From: Massilia litorea
Lineage (GTDB): Bacteria; Pseudomonadota; Gammaproteobacteria; Burkholderiales; Burkholderiaceae_D
Direction of reading: 5' to 3'
NCBI RefSeq assembly: GCF_015101885.1
Contig: NZ_CP062941.1
Location: 1,860,001 to 1,924,000, forward strand
Length of the DNA: 64,000 bases
Below the pieces are notes generated by a model that was given only the letters and a program-made list of their open reading frames with translations, was not told the DNA's origin and made no database searches. Shown piece after piece: positions 47,432 through 56,609 of this stretch. The translations under genes were made by a program, and so were the position numbers. Position 1 is the first letter of the stretch. Every line of letters begins with the position of its first letter.

Positions 47432-47988
47432 TTACGCCAGGTGAATTGAAATCCCACGCTTGCGGTAGGGTGCGAGGATCTCTTCCGACACGCTTGCCAT
47501 CGTCACCAGTCCCGAGAGCTCGTCCAGCGGGATGACCTGGTAAGGGGAAGCCGTCGCCAGCTTTTCGGGGGAGGCCAGTACGATCGTCTCCGCGGCCGCC
47601 GCACTGAGGGCGCGCTTCACGCAGGCTTCTTCGAAGTCGCCGGTCGACAGGCCGGCCTCCGGGTGCACGCTGCACACCCCCATAAAATACACGTCGGCGC
47701 GCACTTGCCGGATCGCCTCCACGGTCGCCGAACCGACGCCCACCACCGAATGCTTGAACAGGCGCCCGCCCAGCATGATCACCTCGACGCCCGGATGCGT
47801 GCTCAGCTCGACGGCGACCGAAGGGCTGTGCGTGATCACGGTCGCTTGCAAGTCCCAAGGCAGGTGCCGCACCAGTTGCGCTGAGGTGGTGCCGCCGTCG
47901 ATGAAGACGACCTGTCCCGGCTGGATCAGTTGCGCGGCGACGCGGCCGATGGCGCTCTTGTCGTCGACGGCAATGTGCTGGCGCGCCG
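47432..47988 (-). pseudogene. DeoR/GlpR-family regulator lacking its DNA-binding domain
   Basis: The C-terminal sugar-sensing domain of a DeoR-family repressor is intact (DDKSAIGRVAAQLIQPGQVVFIDGGTTSAQLVRHLP... to ...SEEILAPYRKRGISIHLA). The homology stops near 47988, where the rightward NUDIX gene begins. The N-terminal winged helix and linker (about 75 residues in full-length family members) and the start codon are absent. A GTG at 47872 could start a 146-residue fragment, but that would cut into the sensing domain. The fragment cannot bind DNA by the normal domain, so I call it a 5'-truncated pseudogene. Confidence 0.75.
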
Positions 47989-47994
47989 TGGCAT

Positions 47995-48918
47995 GTGCTG
48001 AAAAAGACCACCTTCGACTATTGCCGGCGCGACGGCCGCTGGCAGACGCTGACCCGCGAGACCTACGACCGCGGCAATGGCGCCACCGCGCTGCTGTACA
48101 ACCGCGCGCGGCGCACGGTGCTGCTGACGCGCCAGTTCCGTTTTCCCGCCTATGTCAATGGACATGACGGCTTCCTGATCGAGGCGGCCGCTGGCCTGCT
48201 CGACAAGGCCAGCCCGGAACAGCGCATCCGCGCCGAACTGGAAGAGGAAACCGGCCGCCGCATCGGGCACCTGGACAAGGTATTCGACGTCTTCATGAGT
48301 CCCGGATCGGTCACGGAAAGGCTCCACTTCTTCGTCGGCGAATACGACGCCCGCTCGCAAGTGGGCGAGGGCGGTGGCCTGGAAGCGGAAGGCGAGGACA
48401 TCGAGGTGCTCGAGCTCGATGCCGACGAAGCCCTGGCGATGGTTGCACGCGGCGAAATCATGGACGGCAAGACCATCATGCTGCTGCAGTACCTGCATTT
48501 GAACCTGCTCGCACCGCGCAGCATGATGATCCTGATTGCCGGTCCTTACCGTTCCGGGACCGGCGACGATCCGGCGCGCCTGGCGGCGAATGTGGCTGCG
48601 ATGGAGGCATGCGCCTTACCGCTGTACGAGCGTGGACACGTGCCCGTGCTGGGCGAATGGCTGGCGCTGCCCATCGTCCATGCGGCTGGATCGCAGGCCA
48701 TTGGCGACAGCGTGTACGACGCCATCTTCCATGCGCATTGCGAACGTCTGCTCGCGCATTGCGACGCGGTCCTGCGTATCGGCGGCCCGTCGGCGGGTGT
48801 GGACCGGATGGTCGCGGCAGCCGAGCGGCGCAGGCTTCTCGTCTACCGCGACCTGACCGAGGTTCCCTGCGTGGCGTCCGCGGTATCGGCTGAACTGTTG
48901 CAGGCGAGCGGTGAATAA
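47995..48918 (+). CDS. NUDIX hydrolase (NudK-like) fused to a DUF4406 domain, N-terminus truncated
   Basis: The first 175 residues match GDP-mannose pyrophosphatase NudK: REVYDRGNGATxLLYN-type block (here REtYDRGNGATALLYN), RQFRFPAYVNGHDGFLIEAAAGLLD, a Nudix box ending ELEEETG, FMSPGSVTERLHFFVGEYD and DGKTIMLLQYLHL. The remaining 130 residues (from MMILIAGPYRSGTGDD) form a DUF4406/nucleoside-deoxyribosyltransferase-like domain. Homology begins at WHVLKKTTFDY; about 15-18 residues present in NudK before this are missing, and the GTG at 47995 is the only start near. Head-to-head with a decapitated DeoR gene, it appears to have lost its start and promoter in the same event. It may still be expressed if the GTG works. 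Confidence 0.65.
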   Translation: MLKKTTFDYCRRDGRWQTLTRETYDRGNGATALLYNRARRTVLLTRQFRFPAYVNGHDGFLIEAAAGLLDKASPEQRIRAELEEETGRRIGHLDKVFDVFMSPGSVTERLHFFVGEYDARSQVGEGGGLEAEGEDIEVLELDADEALAMVARGEIMDGKTIMLLQYLHLNLLAPRSMMILIAGPYRSGTGDDPARLAANVAAMEACALPLYERGHVPVLGEWLALPIVHAAGSQAIGDSVYDAIFHAHCERLLAHCDAVLRIGGPSAGVDRMVAAAERRRLLVYRDLTEVPCVASAVSAELLQASGE

Positions 48919-48949
48919 ACCGCTCGTCCATACGTCGTTTGCCGATCCG

Positions 48950-49214
48950 TGTTACACTGGTTCCAGTCGTCGAGGCCTCAAGGCCTGGAAGACATCCCGC
49001 AGCAGCCCGCAACGCGATATGTGTAATGTCGCCAGCGACCAGCCGAGCGGGATTGTGATTCAAGATACGTTGGTCGACTTACACCGATGGAGGCACCACG
49101 CAGATAGCGCGGGCGTCCAGGGCTCCGCACCTTGCAGATAGCATCGGCTGGAGCAGCGATACAAGCATTGGCAAACCATTGAAACGAAGCCCGCAGCAAG
49201 CGGGCTTTTTTTTC
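48950..49214 (+). ncRNA. Candidate structured RNA with its own terminator
   Basis: About 250 non-coding bases follow the NUDIX gene and end in a strong intrinsic terminator. Several perfect local stems are visible: TTCCAG/CTGGAA (near 48961-48987), GACAT/ATGTC (48990-49030), CGACCA/TGGTCG (near 49036-49077), and CCGATG/CATCGG (near 49084-49149). TACACT at 48953 could be a -10 element. It does not show the landmarks of tmRNA, RNase P RNA or SRP RNA, and I could not match it to 6S RNA. A short frame across it (48911-49141) has no ribosome site. Confidence 0.4.
49188..49214 (+). terminator. Intrinsic terminator of the candidate RNA upstream of infA2
   Basis: The stem AAGCCCGC/GCGGGCTT with a 5-base loop is followed by eight T residues. 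It lies 190 bases before infA2, and no protein gene ends close upstream other than the NUDIX fusion at 48918. Confidence 0.88.
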
Positions 49215-49402
49215 TTCCCGCGCAGGTCGGCGTCCGGCTGCAGTCCCGGATCGAAGCCGCCGCCGTCAACTGTCCGCCAGATAGCGGCCCATTCACCTCT
49301 TATTCCGATCCAGTCAAGCTTCAGGCACTGGCATCGAGCAGCATCGTCGCGGCGCCGTCATCTTGCGCCAGCTTGAAACACCCATCTTTAAAGGAAAACA
49401 CC

Positions 49403-49672
49403 ATGGCAAAAGAAGAACTCATCGAAATGAATGGCCTCGTGACCGAAGTGCTGCCGGAACTGCGCTTCCGCGTCGATCTCGACAACGGCCACAAGCTGAT
49501 CGCCTACACCTCGGGCCGGATGAAGAAAAACCACATCCGCATCCTGGCGGGCGACAAAGTGACGCTGGAATTGTCGCCTTATGACCTGAACAAGGGCCGC
49601 ATCGTGTTCCGTCACATCGAAACGCGCGGCGCCCCGGCACCACGTACGGGCGGCTTCCAGCGCCGCCGCTGA
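49403..49672 (+). CDS. infA: Translation initiation factor IF-1, second copy
   Basis: An 89-residue IF-1 with the OB fold ([30 protein letters not shown], then [34 protein letters not shown]) and a C-terminal tail ([13 protein letters not shown]) that E. coli IF-1 (72 residues) lacks. IF-1 binds the A site of the 30S subunit. Betaproteobacteria often carry such a stand-alone IF-1 paralogue outside the ribosomal protein operon; this looks like that copy. AAAGGA precedes the ATG at 49403. The gap upstream (49215-49402) holds no gene. Confidence 0.92.
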   Translation: MAKEELIEMNGLVTEVLPELRFRVDLDNGHKLIAYTSGRMKKNHIRILAGDKVTLELSPYDLNKGRIVFRHIETRGAPAPRTGGFQRRR

Positions 49673-49828
49673 GCGGGCGCCGTTAAGTCGTTGGTGGCTG
49701 GACCTCGATGCGCGCAACGCGCCCATCGGGATCCGCCATCATCGCAGCGGCGCGGCCATGTAATCGCGCCCCCAGGACGGCTCCTGCTGCTGGCGAGCCG
49801 TCCTTACTCCCTCCAGTTCTCCACCGCC

Positions 49829-50998
49829 TCAATTGCGGCGCGTTCCGGCTCCGATGCCGCGCAGGTGCGCCAGCTTCGCCGAATAGCGCTCGCGCGTTTC
49901 GCCACGCACGCTCGTATCGCGCGCCAGCGCCAGCTGCTTCTCCGCCGTTCCCAACTCTCCCAGCTGCATGTTTGCGATGCCGAGCCAGAAATGGAACTCG
50001 TCGTTGTAGGGCGCGCGCGCCACTTCGCGGGCGAACAGTGCGCGTGCTTCTGCGAACCTCCCCGCCGTATAGGCGCGCATCCCCTGGTCGAAGTAGTGAT
50101 AAGGCGGCGCCGGATAGAGGCGCGCCAGCCGCTGTGCCAGCGCCGCGGACTCGGTGCCTTTGCCGTTGGCGGCCAGTACCGGGGCCAGGTTCTGCATCAC
50201 GACCAGGCTGTCGGGTTCCTGGTCGAGGGCGGCGCGGTAGACCTGTTCGGCCAGCAGCGAGCGTCCGCTGCGCTCGTAGACGACGCCCAGGGTGTTGAGC
50301 GCGGCCGTCAAGGCCGGTTTTTTCAGGAGGGCGCCGCGCGCCCACCAGTAGGCGTCGGTGTAGCGCCCCTGCGCCAGTTCTTCCGCCGCGCGGTTGTTCA
50401 TGTAGCGCGCGACGATATCGGCTTCGTCGAGAAAGCGCACGCGCTCGCTGGCCTGGGGCGGCAGCGGCACGAAATCGACGGTCAATATGGCCGAGGTGTC
50501 GTAATCGCCGCGCGGTCCGCCTGCGCCGAGCACCAGGTTCACGTGCGAACTGACGAGGTAGAGCGCACGGTCGCGGCTCCAGGTTTCCTCGACCTGCACC
50601 TCCTGGAAGCGCACGCTCATGCCCAGTTCGCGCGCGAAGGCGGCAGTCATGATCACCAGCGACAGGCAGTTACCCTTGCGCGCGGCATAGGTCTCGGCGG
50701 CCGTACCGGTGTAGGTGGAATCGTAGTCGAGCGCGAGTTCGTGGCGGTCGTAAAGGGCGCGCAACAGGCCTGATGCCTGACCGTTCTCGCGCAGGAGCGT
50801 GCGGAAGGCTGTGCTGTTGAGGTGATGCCGCATCGCGGGGCTGAGTGCGAACAGGCCGTCCGCATCGACCCGTGCCGCTGGCGGCGGAAAGGCGGCGTCG
50901 TCGAGGAGGGCGGCGATGCGGCTGGTGGAGACAGGGGGCTGGCCCACGTGGGCGCAGCCGGACAGCAACACGAGCAGCGACAAAATCCAGGTTCTCAT
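49829..50998 (-). CDS. Lipoprotein with transglutaminase-like and TPR domains
   Basis: A 389-residue lipoprotein (lipobox VLLSGC). The middle (about 75-190) has a transglutaminase/papain-like core: the Cys in AARKGNCLSLVIMTAAFARELG, a His in SSHVNLVLG and an Asp in AILTVDFVPL. The C-terminal third has TPR-like repeats (AALNTLGVVYERSGRSLLAEQVYRAALDQEPDS...). Such periplasmic proteins may act as peptidases or scaffolds; the role is unknown. Two ATGs are adjacent; 50998 is chosen because GGGAGG lies four bases before it and only one base before the other. Confidence 0.78.
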   Translation of the reverse strand: MRTWILSLLVLLSGCAHVGQPPVSTSRIAALLDDAAFPPPAARVDADGLFALSPAMRHHLNSTAFRTLLRENGQASGLLRALYDRHELALDYDSTYTGTAAETYAARKGNCLSLVIMTAAFARELGMSVRFQEVQVEETWSRDRALYLVSSHVNLVLGAGGPRGDYDTSAILTVDFVPLPPQASERVRFLDEADIVARYMNNRAAEELAQGRYTDAYWWARGALLKKPALTAALNTLGVVYERSGRSLLAEQVYRAALDQEPDSLVVMQNLAPVLAANGKGTESAALAQRLARLYPAPPYHYFDQGMRAYTAGRFAEARALFAREVARAPYNDEFHFWLGIANMQLGELGTAEKQLALARDTSVRGETRERYSAKLAHLRGIGAGTRRN

Positions 50999-51058
50999 CA
51001 TGCCTCCCAGCCGGTAGCGACACTTCAGTATCGTCCTGGCGGGGCGGCCTGTCAAAGC

Positions 51059-51958
51059 CTAGTGGTCGTCGTGCAGCGCTTCCTCGAGTTCGTCCAGCAG
51101 TTCGGCTGTTTCGTCCTCGTCGAGCGAGAGATAGGCGCGCGCGCGCTCGCCGCCCTTGTCCCATTCCGGCGAGCCGGCGTGGCCCTGGTAGCGGCGGATT
51201 GCGCGCTCGGCCAGCAGCGACAGGGCGACCAGCGAGCGCACGACGTCGTCGGTGTGCTCGTCTTCCAGCACGGCGTAGTCGTGGTGGTGCAGGATGGCCC
51301 AGGACACCTCGCTCGACAAGCCCCAGTTACGCGCCAGCAGGGTGCCGACGGCCGCGTGGTTGGTGCTGTGGCGCTCGTCCTCGAGTGCCGTGAACGCCCG
51401 CACCGCTTCGGCGCCGGCGTCGAGGAACGTGGCTTCGTAGTCGGGAAAGCGATTTACCAGAAGCGGCATGCCGGTATCGCAGAACAGGCCGAAGGTATGG
51501 GCGATATCGGGCGCGCCGATGCGCAGGCGGCGCGACAGGAACACCATCGCGTGCGAGCGCTTGGTCGATACGTCCCAGAAGTTGGCGAGGGCCGCGCGCT
51601 CGACCGGAATCGCCTGGCGCGCCAGCAGGCCGGTCATCAGGGCCGCCACCTGGTTAATCCCGAGGAACAAGATCGCCTGCTCGATCGACTTCGCGCGGCG
51701 CCCGCCGAACAGCGACGAATTGGCGAGCTTCAGCAGGGCGCCGGCCATGCCGACGTCGCGCGCGACGATGCGGCCGATGCGTTCGGGAGAGGGATCGCTT
51801 GAGGCCAGTTCCGCCTGCAGGTCGGCCAGCAGGGTGGGACGCGGCGGGATGCGGATCGACTTGATCAGCTCGTCAACCGGGTCGGCCGGCGCGGCAGCGG
51901 GCATCGCGACGCGCGATGCTTCACGCGTTGGCATTGCTTTAGCGGCAACATTACTCAT
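51059..51958 (-). CDS. HDOD domain protein
   Basis: A 299-residue protein with an HDOD domain (about 30-235), a HD-related fold without the catalytic metal ligands, common in bacterial signalling (IPPRPTLLADLQAELASSDPSPERIGRIVARDVGMAGALLKLANSSLFGG, AILFLGINQVAALMTG). The C-terminus is acidic (DEDETAELLDELEEALHDDH). Members act in c-di-GMP, chemotaxis or stress pathways, usually as binding partners. ATG 51958 begins MSNVAAKAMP; no strong ribosome site was seen. Confidence 0.83.
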   Translation of the reverse strand: MSNVAAKAMPTREASRVAMPAAAPADPVDELIKSIRIPPRPTLLADLQAELASSDPSPERIGRIVARDVGMAGALLKLANSSLFGGRRAKSIEQAILFLGINQVAALMTGLLARQAIPVERAALANFWDVSTKRSHAMVFLSRRLRIGAPDIAHTFGLFCDTGMPLLVNRFPDYEATFLDAGAEAVRAFTALEDERHSTNHAAVGTLLARNWGLSSEVSWAILHHHDYAVLEDEHTDDVVRSLVALSLLAERAIRRYQGHAGSPEWDKGGERARAYLSLDEDETAELLDELEEALHDDH

Positions 51959-52092
51959 GGAAGAAAGGTGCTTAGGGGAAATAAAAGCGAAGACCGTCAC
52001 TATAAACGATGCTGCATTTCCTTGCAGTAATAGGCCAGGTTATGTGGAAAATCGGACAGAACGGTGTTGTCGGAAGGCCTAAAATCGCTCGC

Positions 52093-52662
52093 ATGAACAC
52101 AGCGAACCTTGCAGGAATCGATTTTTATGCGCCCAGCGAGATCGTCGCGCGCCAGTTGATCGGGGTCGTGGTGCTGGTCGACGGCGTCGGCGGACGCATC
52201 GTCGAGACCGAGGCCTATGACCGCGAAGACCCGGCCTCGCACGCCTTTTCCGGTCCTACCGAGCGCAACATGGCGATGTTCGGCCCACCGGCGCATTGTT
52301 ACGTCTATCGCTCCTACGGCATCCACTGGTGCCTGAATTTCGTCTGCCGCGAGGAGGGGCACGGCGCCGGGGTGCTGATCCGTGCGATCGAGCCGCTGGC
52401 GGGGATTGACGTGATGCGCGCGCGCCGCGATGCCGAGGACATCGCGTCGCTGTGCTCGGGGCCCGGAAAACTGTGCCAGGCACTGGAGGTGACGCGCGAC
52501 TTCAACGGCCGCTCGCTGGCGCAGCCTCCGTTCGTGCTGGAGGCCGCGCCGGCCGGACTGGAGATCGTCAGCGGCCCCCGGATCGGCATCTCCAAGGCGA
52601 TGGACGTGCCCTGGCGTTTCGGCCTGGCCGGCTCCCGCTTCGTCAGCCGCCCGTTCCGCTGA
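52093..52662 (+). CDS. DNA-3-methyladenine glycosylase (AAG/Mpg family)
   Basis: A 189-residue Mpg/AAG-type enzyme that removes 3-methyladenine, hypoxanthine and other alkylated purines from DNA by flipping the base. The catalytic Glu lies in [19 protein letters not shown]; the intercalating and pocket regions follow ([32 protein letters not shown]), and the end has [13 protein letters not shown]. It is unrelated in fold to AlkA. Start ATG 52093. Its last 20 bases overlap the convergent chemoreceptor gene. Confidence 0.93.
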   Translation: MNTANLAGIDFYAPSEIVARQLIGVVVLVDGVGGRIVETEAYDREDPASHAFSGPTERNMAMFGPPAHCYVYRSYGIHWCLNFVCREEGHGAGVLIRAIEPLAGIDVMRARRDAEDIASLCSGPGKLCQALEVTRDFNGRSLAQPPFVLEAAPAGLEIVSGPRIGISKAMDVPWRFGLAGSRFVSRPFR

Positions 52663-54367
52663 TCCGCTCGCGGCGCGCGCTTTTGACGGCAGCGCCGGCA
52701 TCCGGCAGGGCGCGCGGCGTGCCGCGCATCGCGCTGCCCGGCGCGCGCCGCTCCGCCGGATCCTGGAACTCGGCCATATCGCACGTTTGGGACGTTTCGG
52801 ATGCCTCGGCCAGCGGCTCGATGCCCTCGATTTTGAACACCGAGACCGCGCGCGCCAGGTTCACCGTCTGCTCATGCAGACTTTCCGCGGCCGCCGCCGC
52901 TTCCTCGACCAGGGCCGCGTTCTGCTGGGTCATGTCGTCCATCTGACCCACCGCGCGATTGACCTCCGCAATGCCGTCGGCCTGCTCGGTGCTGGCCACG
53001 CTGATGCGCTCGATGATGTCGTTCACCTGTTTGACCGAGGCGACGATGTGGCCCATGCTGTTGCCCGCTTCGTTGACGGAAGCGGCGCCGCCGTCGATGA
53101 TCGAGACCGAGTCCGCGATCAGCGACTTGATTTCCTTCGCCGCCGCCGCCGAACGCTGTGCCAGCGTGCGCACTTCGGAGGCGACCACGGCGAAGCCGCG
53201 TCCCTGTTCCCCGGCGCGCGCCGCTTCGACCGCCGCGTTCAGGGCCAGGATATTGGTCTGGAACGAGATGCCGTCGATGACGCCGATGATCTCGACGATC
53301 TTGCGCGAGCTGGCCCGGATCGATTCCATCGTCGTCACCGCGCGGTCGACCGCCTGGCCGCCGTGATCGGCCAGGCGCGCCGCTTCGGCCGCGAGGTCGG
53401 TCGCCAGGCGTGCGTTATTCGCGTTGTCCTTCACCGCCACCGTCAGCGTTTCCATCGCGCTGGCGGTCTGCTCGAGCGAGCCGGCCTGCATCTCGGTGCG
53501 GGTCGACAGGTCGAGGTTGCCGGTGGCGATCTCCTTCGAAGCGGTGTCGATCGAGCGCACCGAGGTCAGGATCGCGTGCAGCGTCGTGGTCAGGGTGCCG
53601 ATCGTGTGGTCGAGCGCACGCGACGTGTCGGCGATCTCGTCTTTGCCATCGCTATCGGTGGCGCTGGCGAGGCGCCCTTCGGCCAGTTCGGACACCACGT
53701 CCGAAATCGCCCGGATGTCGGACAGCATGGCGCGCCGCACCAGCATCGTCACCGTGAGCGAGAGCGCGATCGACAGCACGACCAGCACCGCCATCGAGAT
53801 GCCGAGCGTGCGGAACTCGGCGCCGGCGGCGGCATAGGCCTGCTCGCTCAGGTGCGTTTCCAGCGTCGCCAGCTGGGCCAGCTGGGTATTCAGTGTGACG
53901 AATTCCTTCTCCGCCTTTTGCATCGAATTGGTCGCGATCGACTGGTCGACCGAGGCCATCTCGATGGTGTCGAGGACCGCCTTGCGGTAAGCGGCGAGGG
54001 CGGTCCTGGAGGCCTCGATCAGCTTGCGCTCGGACGGCTCGGCGACTTTCGCCAGCGCGTCCAGGCGGGTCTTGATGTCCGCGTGCTTGTTGTTGATCTC
54101 CTTGACGAGGGCATCGAGCCGGTTCTTGGCGAAGCTGCCGCTGACCCAGGCCAGCAGCTGATAAATGTTCGCGTGCGCATACTTGGCGTCTCCGGCGACA
54201 TCGGCCGCGTCCTGCAGGCGCGCCGCACGCACCTGCACCATGTTCTCGAGCGAGGCATGCTGGCGCACCATGCCGTAATAGGCGGCGCCGGAAAGCAGCG
54301 TCAGCAGCACGAGCACCAATCCCGGCGCCAGGAGCAGCTTCGGGCCAATCCGTAGTTTTTTCAGCAT
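52643..54367 (-). CDS. Methyl-accepting chemotaxis protein
   Basis: A 574-residue receptor: first membrane helix (about 11-31), a helical periplasmic domain of about 155 residues (four-helix-bundle type), second helix (about 190-212), HAMP, and the signalling coiled coil with the conserved tip [49 protein letters not shown]. It has no CheR-docking pentapeptide at the C-terminus, which is instead a basic tail. GGGAGAAC precedes the ATG at 54367. A secreted Cache-domain gene lies upstream on the same strand. Confidence 0.93.
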   Translation of the reverse strand: MLKKLRIGPKLLLAPGLVLVLLTLLSGAAYYGMVRQHASLENMVQVRAARLQDAADVAGDAKYAHANIYQLLAWVSGSFAKNRLDALVKEINNKHADIKTRLDALAKVAEPSERKLIEASRTALAAYRKAVLDTIEMASVDQSIATNSMQKAEKEFVTLNTQLAQLATLETHLSEQAYAAAGAEFRTLGISMAVLVVLSIALSLTVTMLVRRAMLSDIRAISDVVSELAEGRLASATDSDGKDEIADTSRALDHTIGTLTTTLHAILTSVRSIDTASKEIATGNLDLSTRTEMQAGSLEQTASAMETLTVAVKDNANNARLATDLAAEAARLADHGGQAVDRAVTTMESIRASSRKIVEIIGVIDGISFQTNILALNAAVEAARAGEQGRGFAVVASEVRTLAQRSAAAAKEIKSLIADSVSIIDGGAASVNEAGNSMGHIVASVKQVNDIIERISVASTEQADGIAEVNRAVGQMDDMTQQNAALVEEAAAAAESLHEQTVNLARAVSVFKIEGIEPLAEASETSQTCDMAEFQDPAERRAPGSAMRGTPRALPDAGAAVKSARRERISGTGG

Positions 54368-54383
54368 CCCGTTCTCCCGCAAT

Positions 54384-54407
54384 GAAAAAAGGCGGCCGAA
54401 GCCGCCC
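54384..54407 (-). terminator. Terminator of the Cache protein gene
   Basis: On the minus strand a GGCGGC-TTCG-GCCGCC stem-loop is followed by TTTTTT. It lies between the Cache gene and the chemoreceptor gene; its right end is 15 bases from the Cache stop. Confidence 0.88.
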
Positions 54408-54422
54408 CAGGTGAGACCACGT

Positions 54423-54875
54423 TTACTTCTTGTAGATACCGGCTTCCAGCACGACGCCGTCGACCAGCAGGATATAGGTCGTCTTCGGCTCGATCTTGCC
54501 GTTGGTAGGGTTCTTGTACTGGTAATCGACCCAGCCTTTACCCTTGGCGGCGGCCAGTTCGATGATTTCGCGGCGGTATTTCTTGCCGTTCGCGTCAGGC
54601 ACGTCGGTCAGGTCCTTGCCGACGATCGACGGGTTGTACGGGTGCGCCAGCACGATGCCGGTCTTGACGTCGCGCAGGTCGACATACAGTTCGCCCTGGA
54701 CGAAGTCCGGATCCTTGGCGTTGATGCGCTTCATCATTTCATCCTTGCCCTTGGCCTTGATCAGGGCGGCGCCGCGTTCGGCCATCGCGATCGCATCCTT
54801 TTCGGTCGGTTCGGCCAATGCACCCGAGCAGGCGAGTCCGAGGCACAGGGCGGTGGCAGTGGCGAGCAGCTTCAT
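54423..54875 (-). CDS. Secreted single-Cache-domain protein
   Basis: A 150-residue periplasmic protein: signal peptide ([19 protein letters not shown]), then one Cache domain of the sCache_2 type ([88 protein letters not shown]). Such domains usually form the sensor part of chemoreceptors and kinases; here it is free and soluble, so it may deliver a small ligand to a receptor. The chemoreceptor gene lies next downstream. AAAGGA is eight bases before the ATG at 54875. Confidence 0.85.
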   Translation of the reverse strand: MKLLATATALCLGLACSGALAEPTEKDAIAMAERGAALIKAKGKDEMMKRINAKDPDFVQGELYVDLRDVKTGIVLAHPYNPSIVGKDLTDVPDANGKKYRREIIELAAAKGKGWVDYQYKNPTNGKIEPKTTYILLVDGVVLEAGIYKK

Positions 54876-55175
54876 GAGAACGGTCCTTTCGGTTGAATCC
54901 AGCTGGAGGGAAACTTTCCTAAGTGCATTGAGGAATGTACGCCGCACTTTCGCTAGGCAATTTGCGCTATCGCAAATGGGTAAGGACGCTGCACACATGG
55001 CGCCACATGTCTTGCAGCAAACATTCAATTCCATGTGGAAATTTTGTGTGTATTTGATTGATTGTGTGCAATTGCGCGTGCCGTGCACGCTCTACGATGA
55101 GTTCCCGTCGGCAACTTCTTACTCAAGAATTCGTCCGTCGCCCCACCCCCATCTTTCCTTTCCAGGAGCATGCCC
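54876..55175. other. Intergenic control region with a dyad between the Cache gene and the KamA-family gene
   Basis: Three hundred bases without a gene, holding the divergent promoters. A perfect 7-bp inverted repeat ATTTGCG-CTAT-CGCAAAT lies at 54960-54977, and a second, ACATG/CATGT, lies near 55000. The part from 55020 to 55075 is AT-rich compared with the window. No -10/-35 pair stood out. Confidence 0.45.
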
Positions 55176-56585
55176 GTGACCACCACCGAATCGACGCCCG
55201 CCAAGTTCAAGCCGTATACACGCCAGACCATCGCGCTTGCCCGTCAGTGGCAATGGATGAGTCCAGAGTTGCAGGAAGCAACCCAGGTCGTCTCGCATGT
55301 GCTGCCGTTTCGCGTCAACGAATATGTGCTCGACCAACTGATCGACTGGGACCGGATTCCCGACGACCCGATTTTCCGGCTCACCTTCCCGCACCGCGAC
55401 ATGCTGCCAGCTCGCGAATACGAACAGCTGCGCGACCTGGTGCTGCATAAAAAGGACGATGCGGCGATCGCAAAGCTGGTGCACCAGATCCGCATGCGCA
55501 TGAACCCGCACCCGGCCGGCCAGATGACCCATAACGTGCCGCGCGTGAACGATGCGCCCCTGAAGGGCTTGCAGCACAAATACAAGGAAACCGTGCTGTT
55601 CTTCCCGAGTTCGGGCCAGACCTGCCACGCCTACTGCACTTTCTGCTTCCGCTGGCCGCAGTTCGTCGGCATGGACGACATGAAGTTCGACGCCCGTGAA
55701 TGCTCGGAGCTCGTCGCCTACCTCAAGACGCATCCGGACGTGACCGACGTCCTGATCACCGGCGGCGACCCGATGATCATGAATACCCGCTCGCTGACCG
55801 AATTCCTCGAGCCGCTGCTGGCGCCGGAGCTGGCGCATATCCAGAACATCCGCATCGGCACCAAGTCGGTCGCCTACTGGCCGCAGCGCTACGTCTCGGA
55901 CAAGGATTCGGATGACCTGATGCGCCTGTTCGAGCGGGTGGTCAAAGCCGGCAAGAACCTCGCCATCATGGGCCACTACAACCATGCGGTGGAGCTGCGC
56001 CAGCCGATCGCGCAGCAGGCAGTCAAACGCATCGTCGGCACCGGCGCCACACTGCGCATGCAGGGTCCGCTGATCCGCCACATCAACGAAGACCCGAAGA
56101 GCTGGGCCGAGCTGTGGACGACCGGCGTGCGCCTGGGCGCCATCCCGTACTACATGTTCGTCGAGCGCGACACCGGTCCGAGCGAGTATTTTTCGCTGCC
56201 CCTGGCGCGCGCACACGAGATCTTCCAGCAGGCCTATTCGATGGTCTCGGGCCTGTCGCGCACCGTGCGTGGTCCTTCGATGAGCGCCTTCCCGGGCAAG
56301 GTCGTGATCGACGGCGTGGTGACGATCAACGGCGAAAAACTGTTCGCGCTGCAGTTCCTGCAGGCGCGCAATCCGGAATGGGTGCGTAAGCCCTTCTTCG
56401 CCAAATACGACTCGGAAGCCACCTGGCTCGACCACCTGAAACCGGCTTTTGGGCGCAAGAAGTTCTTCTTCGAAGACGAGGCCGGCGAAGGCGGCCACCA
56501 CGGACCCGCCGGCCGCGTGATCCCGATCGTGCAGGCGTCGCAGAACGACCGCCGCGCCAGCGACAGCCAGCCCAGCGCTGCTTGA
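55176..56585 (+). CDS. KamA family radical SAM protein (lysine 2,3-aminomutase-like)
   Basis: A 469-residue radical SAM enzyme. The cluster motif CHAYCTFCF (Cys150, Cys154, Cys157) binds 4Fe-4S and SAM; flanking sequences (FPSSGQT before, FRWPQFVGMDD after, TGGDPMIMNTRSL, YNHAVELRQPIAQQAVKRI) match the lysine aminomutase family. It is longer than EpmB and has an extended C-terminus without the CxxC zinc pattern seen in clostridial KamA, so the substrate is uncertain. GTG 55176 is preferred as start because AGGAG is seven bases upstream; the ATG at 55170 leaves only one base. An MFS gene follows after 24 bases. Confidence 0.83.
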   Translation: MTTTESTPAKFKPYTRQTIALARQWQWMSPELQEATQVVSHVLPFRVNEYVLDQLIDWDRIPDDPIFRLTFPHRDMLPAREYEQLRDLVLHKKDDAAIAKLVHQIRMRMNPHPAGQMTHNVPRVNDAPLKGLQHKYKETVLFFPSSGQTCHAYCTFCFRWPQFVGMDDMKFDARECSELVAYLKTHPDVTDVLITGGDPMIMNTRSLTEFLEPLLAPELAHIQNIRIGTKSVAYWPQRYVSDKDSDDLMRLFERVVKAGKNLAIMGHYNHAVELRQPIAQQAVKRIVGTGATLRMQGPLIRHINEDPKSWAELWTTGVRLGAIPYYMFVERDTGPSEYFSLPLARAHEIFQQAYSMVSGLSRTVRGPSMSAFPGKVVIDGVVTINGEKLFALQFLQARNPEWVRKPFFAKYDSEATWLDHLKPAFGRKKFFFEDEAGEGGHHGPAGRVIPIVQASQNDRRASDSQPSAA

Positions 56586-56609
56586 GCTGAACCCGGACCC
56601 GGACCCGCC

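Noticed and set aside
48911..49141. A 76-codon frame across the candidate RNA
   Set aside because: It starts inside the NUDIX gene, has no ribosome site or recognisable protein features, and the region folds into several stems.
48950..49214. Identification of the structured region as tmRNA, SRP RNA, RNase P RNA or 6S RNA
   Set aside because: No tag-peptide frame, no GGAAGCAGCC-type SRP loop, no RNase P core motifs, and no long rod closing the two ends as expected for 6S RNA.
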